14,224 nt of DNA, taken from NCBI GenBank assembly GCA_005877565.1, contig VBOK01000035.1, forward strand, positions 1 through 14,224. The letters are read 5' to 3'. The DNA is from Nitrospirota bacterium. GTDB lineage: Bacteria > Nitrospirota > Nitrospiria > Nitrospirales > NS-4. The notes under the pieces are model-generated. The model made no database searches and was not told the origin of the DNA. It saw only the letters and a list, made by a program, of their open reading frames with translations. The position numbers and the translations under genes are program-made. Within the stretch, counting starts at the first letter, position 1. Every line of letters starts with the position of its first letter. This document shows, piece by piece, positions 13,901-14,224 of the stretch.

Positions 13901-14098
13901 TTAGGACTCTGGCGGTTGTGGGGGCGGTTGGGGGGGCGGAGTCTTCGGGGCGGGGGCGGGGCTGGCCGGAAGGGATTCCTTCAGCATTTGGATCGCCCGC
14001 TGATCGTCTCCCGGGGTGGAGCCGAACCGGTCGCCCAGGACCTTGATCGCATGGCTGATGGCCTTGGTCATTTTTGCGATTTGCTCTTCGGGCGTCAT
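13901..14098 (-). CDS. Small hypothetical protein with Pro-rich tail
   Basis: 65 residues from ATG 14098, preceded at eight bases by GGGAG (complement of 14107-14111). The frame is open to 14173, but the extra 25 residues have no supporting ribosome site and read like noncoding DNA. The first ~45 residues (MTPEEQIAKMTKAISHAIKVLGDRFGSTPGDDQRAIQMLKESL) look helical and amphipathic. The rest is a low-complexity tail of alternating Pro, Ala and Gln (PAPAPKTPPPQPPPQPPES). No family recognised. It is convergent with pncB, whose stop is 24 bp away. The remaining 126 bp to the window edge show no gene or clear promoter. Confidence 0.6.
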   Translation of the reverse strand: MTPEEQIAKMTKAISHAIKVLGDRFGSTPGDDQRAIQMLKESLPASPAPAPKTPPPQPPPQPPES

Positions 14099-14224
14099 TG
14101 AGAATTCTCCCGTGCAATGGTGGTGAACGGTTTCACGTGCAAGTCTGGCGACACGTCCGTAGATCCTCTGCAAGTTCGAGCCCTCTCTGGTAGCGCTTGC
14201 CCACCGCTTTGCACAGCGCCCTGT

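Noticed and set aside
13917..13966. G-rich runs as a possible G-quadruplex or repeat array
   Set aside because: They are explained by the complement of Pro codons in the Pro-rich tail of the gene at 13901-14098.

Overview
The window is GC-rich, densely coded bacterial DNA. Gene content (a fused monoheme cytochrome-porin resembling Cyc2, an SdhA/FrdA-type flavoprotein, a PqqC/CADD-like di-iron protein, an NAD salvage pair) would fit a chemolithotroph-like lineage such as Nitrospirota, but no rRNA or other lineage marker is present, so this is only a guess.

Layout, left to right. (i) 2-2200, plus strand: the 3' part of a succinate dehydrogenase/fumarate reductase flavoprotein gene, a stand-alone receiver-domain response regulator preceded by a perfect 19-bp palindrome, and a secreted kynurenine-formamidase-like cyclase. 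(ii) 2208-3724, minus strand: an acetolactate-synthase-like ThDP enzyme broken into two frames, with about 40 residues missing at the break. (iii) 3752-4000: a vestigial copy of the 3' end of the methyltransferase gene that lies at 4659-6149. It is split by a 182-bp element with 23-24 bp imperfect terminal inverted repeats and a TA target duplication (MITE-like). (iv) 4015-7341, minus strand: a tightly coupled four-gene operon read leftwards. It encodes a double zinc-finger protein, a heme-oxygenase-like di-iron protein, a PqqD-like/methyltransferase fusion with a basic C-terminal tail, and an AT-richer secreted protein. The promoter at its head appears to give a leaderless mRNA.

(v) 7454-7886: a 37-residue single-span membrane microprotein (plus) convergent with a small hypothetical gene (minus) that also looks nearly leaderless. 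(vi) 7953-9461: an APC-family amino-acid permease. (vii) 9539-11811: an envelope protein with a C-terminal SHOCT motif, followed by the cytochrome-porin fusion; the pair ends at a strong intrinsic terminator (11845-11883). (viii) 11967-13876: nicotinamidase and nicotinate phosphoribosyltransferase, overlapping by ATGA, which together turn nicotinamide into nicotinate mononucleotide. (ix) 13901-14098, minus strand: a small Pro-rich hypothetical protein. I see no gene in 14099-14224.

The part most likely to be undescribed is the operon in (iv) with the satellite sequence in (iii). A PqqD-like domain (the peptide-recognition fold of PQQ and RiPP pathways) is fused to a methyltransferase and sits next to a PqqC-like oxidase. 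The distinctive C-terminal tail of the fusion recurs as a separate short sequence downstream. Whether this is a peptide-modification system is a hypothesis; the sequence shows only the parts. No CRISPR array, tRNA, rRNA or complete transposase gene was found.
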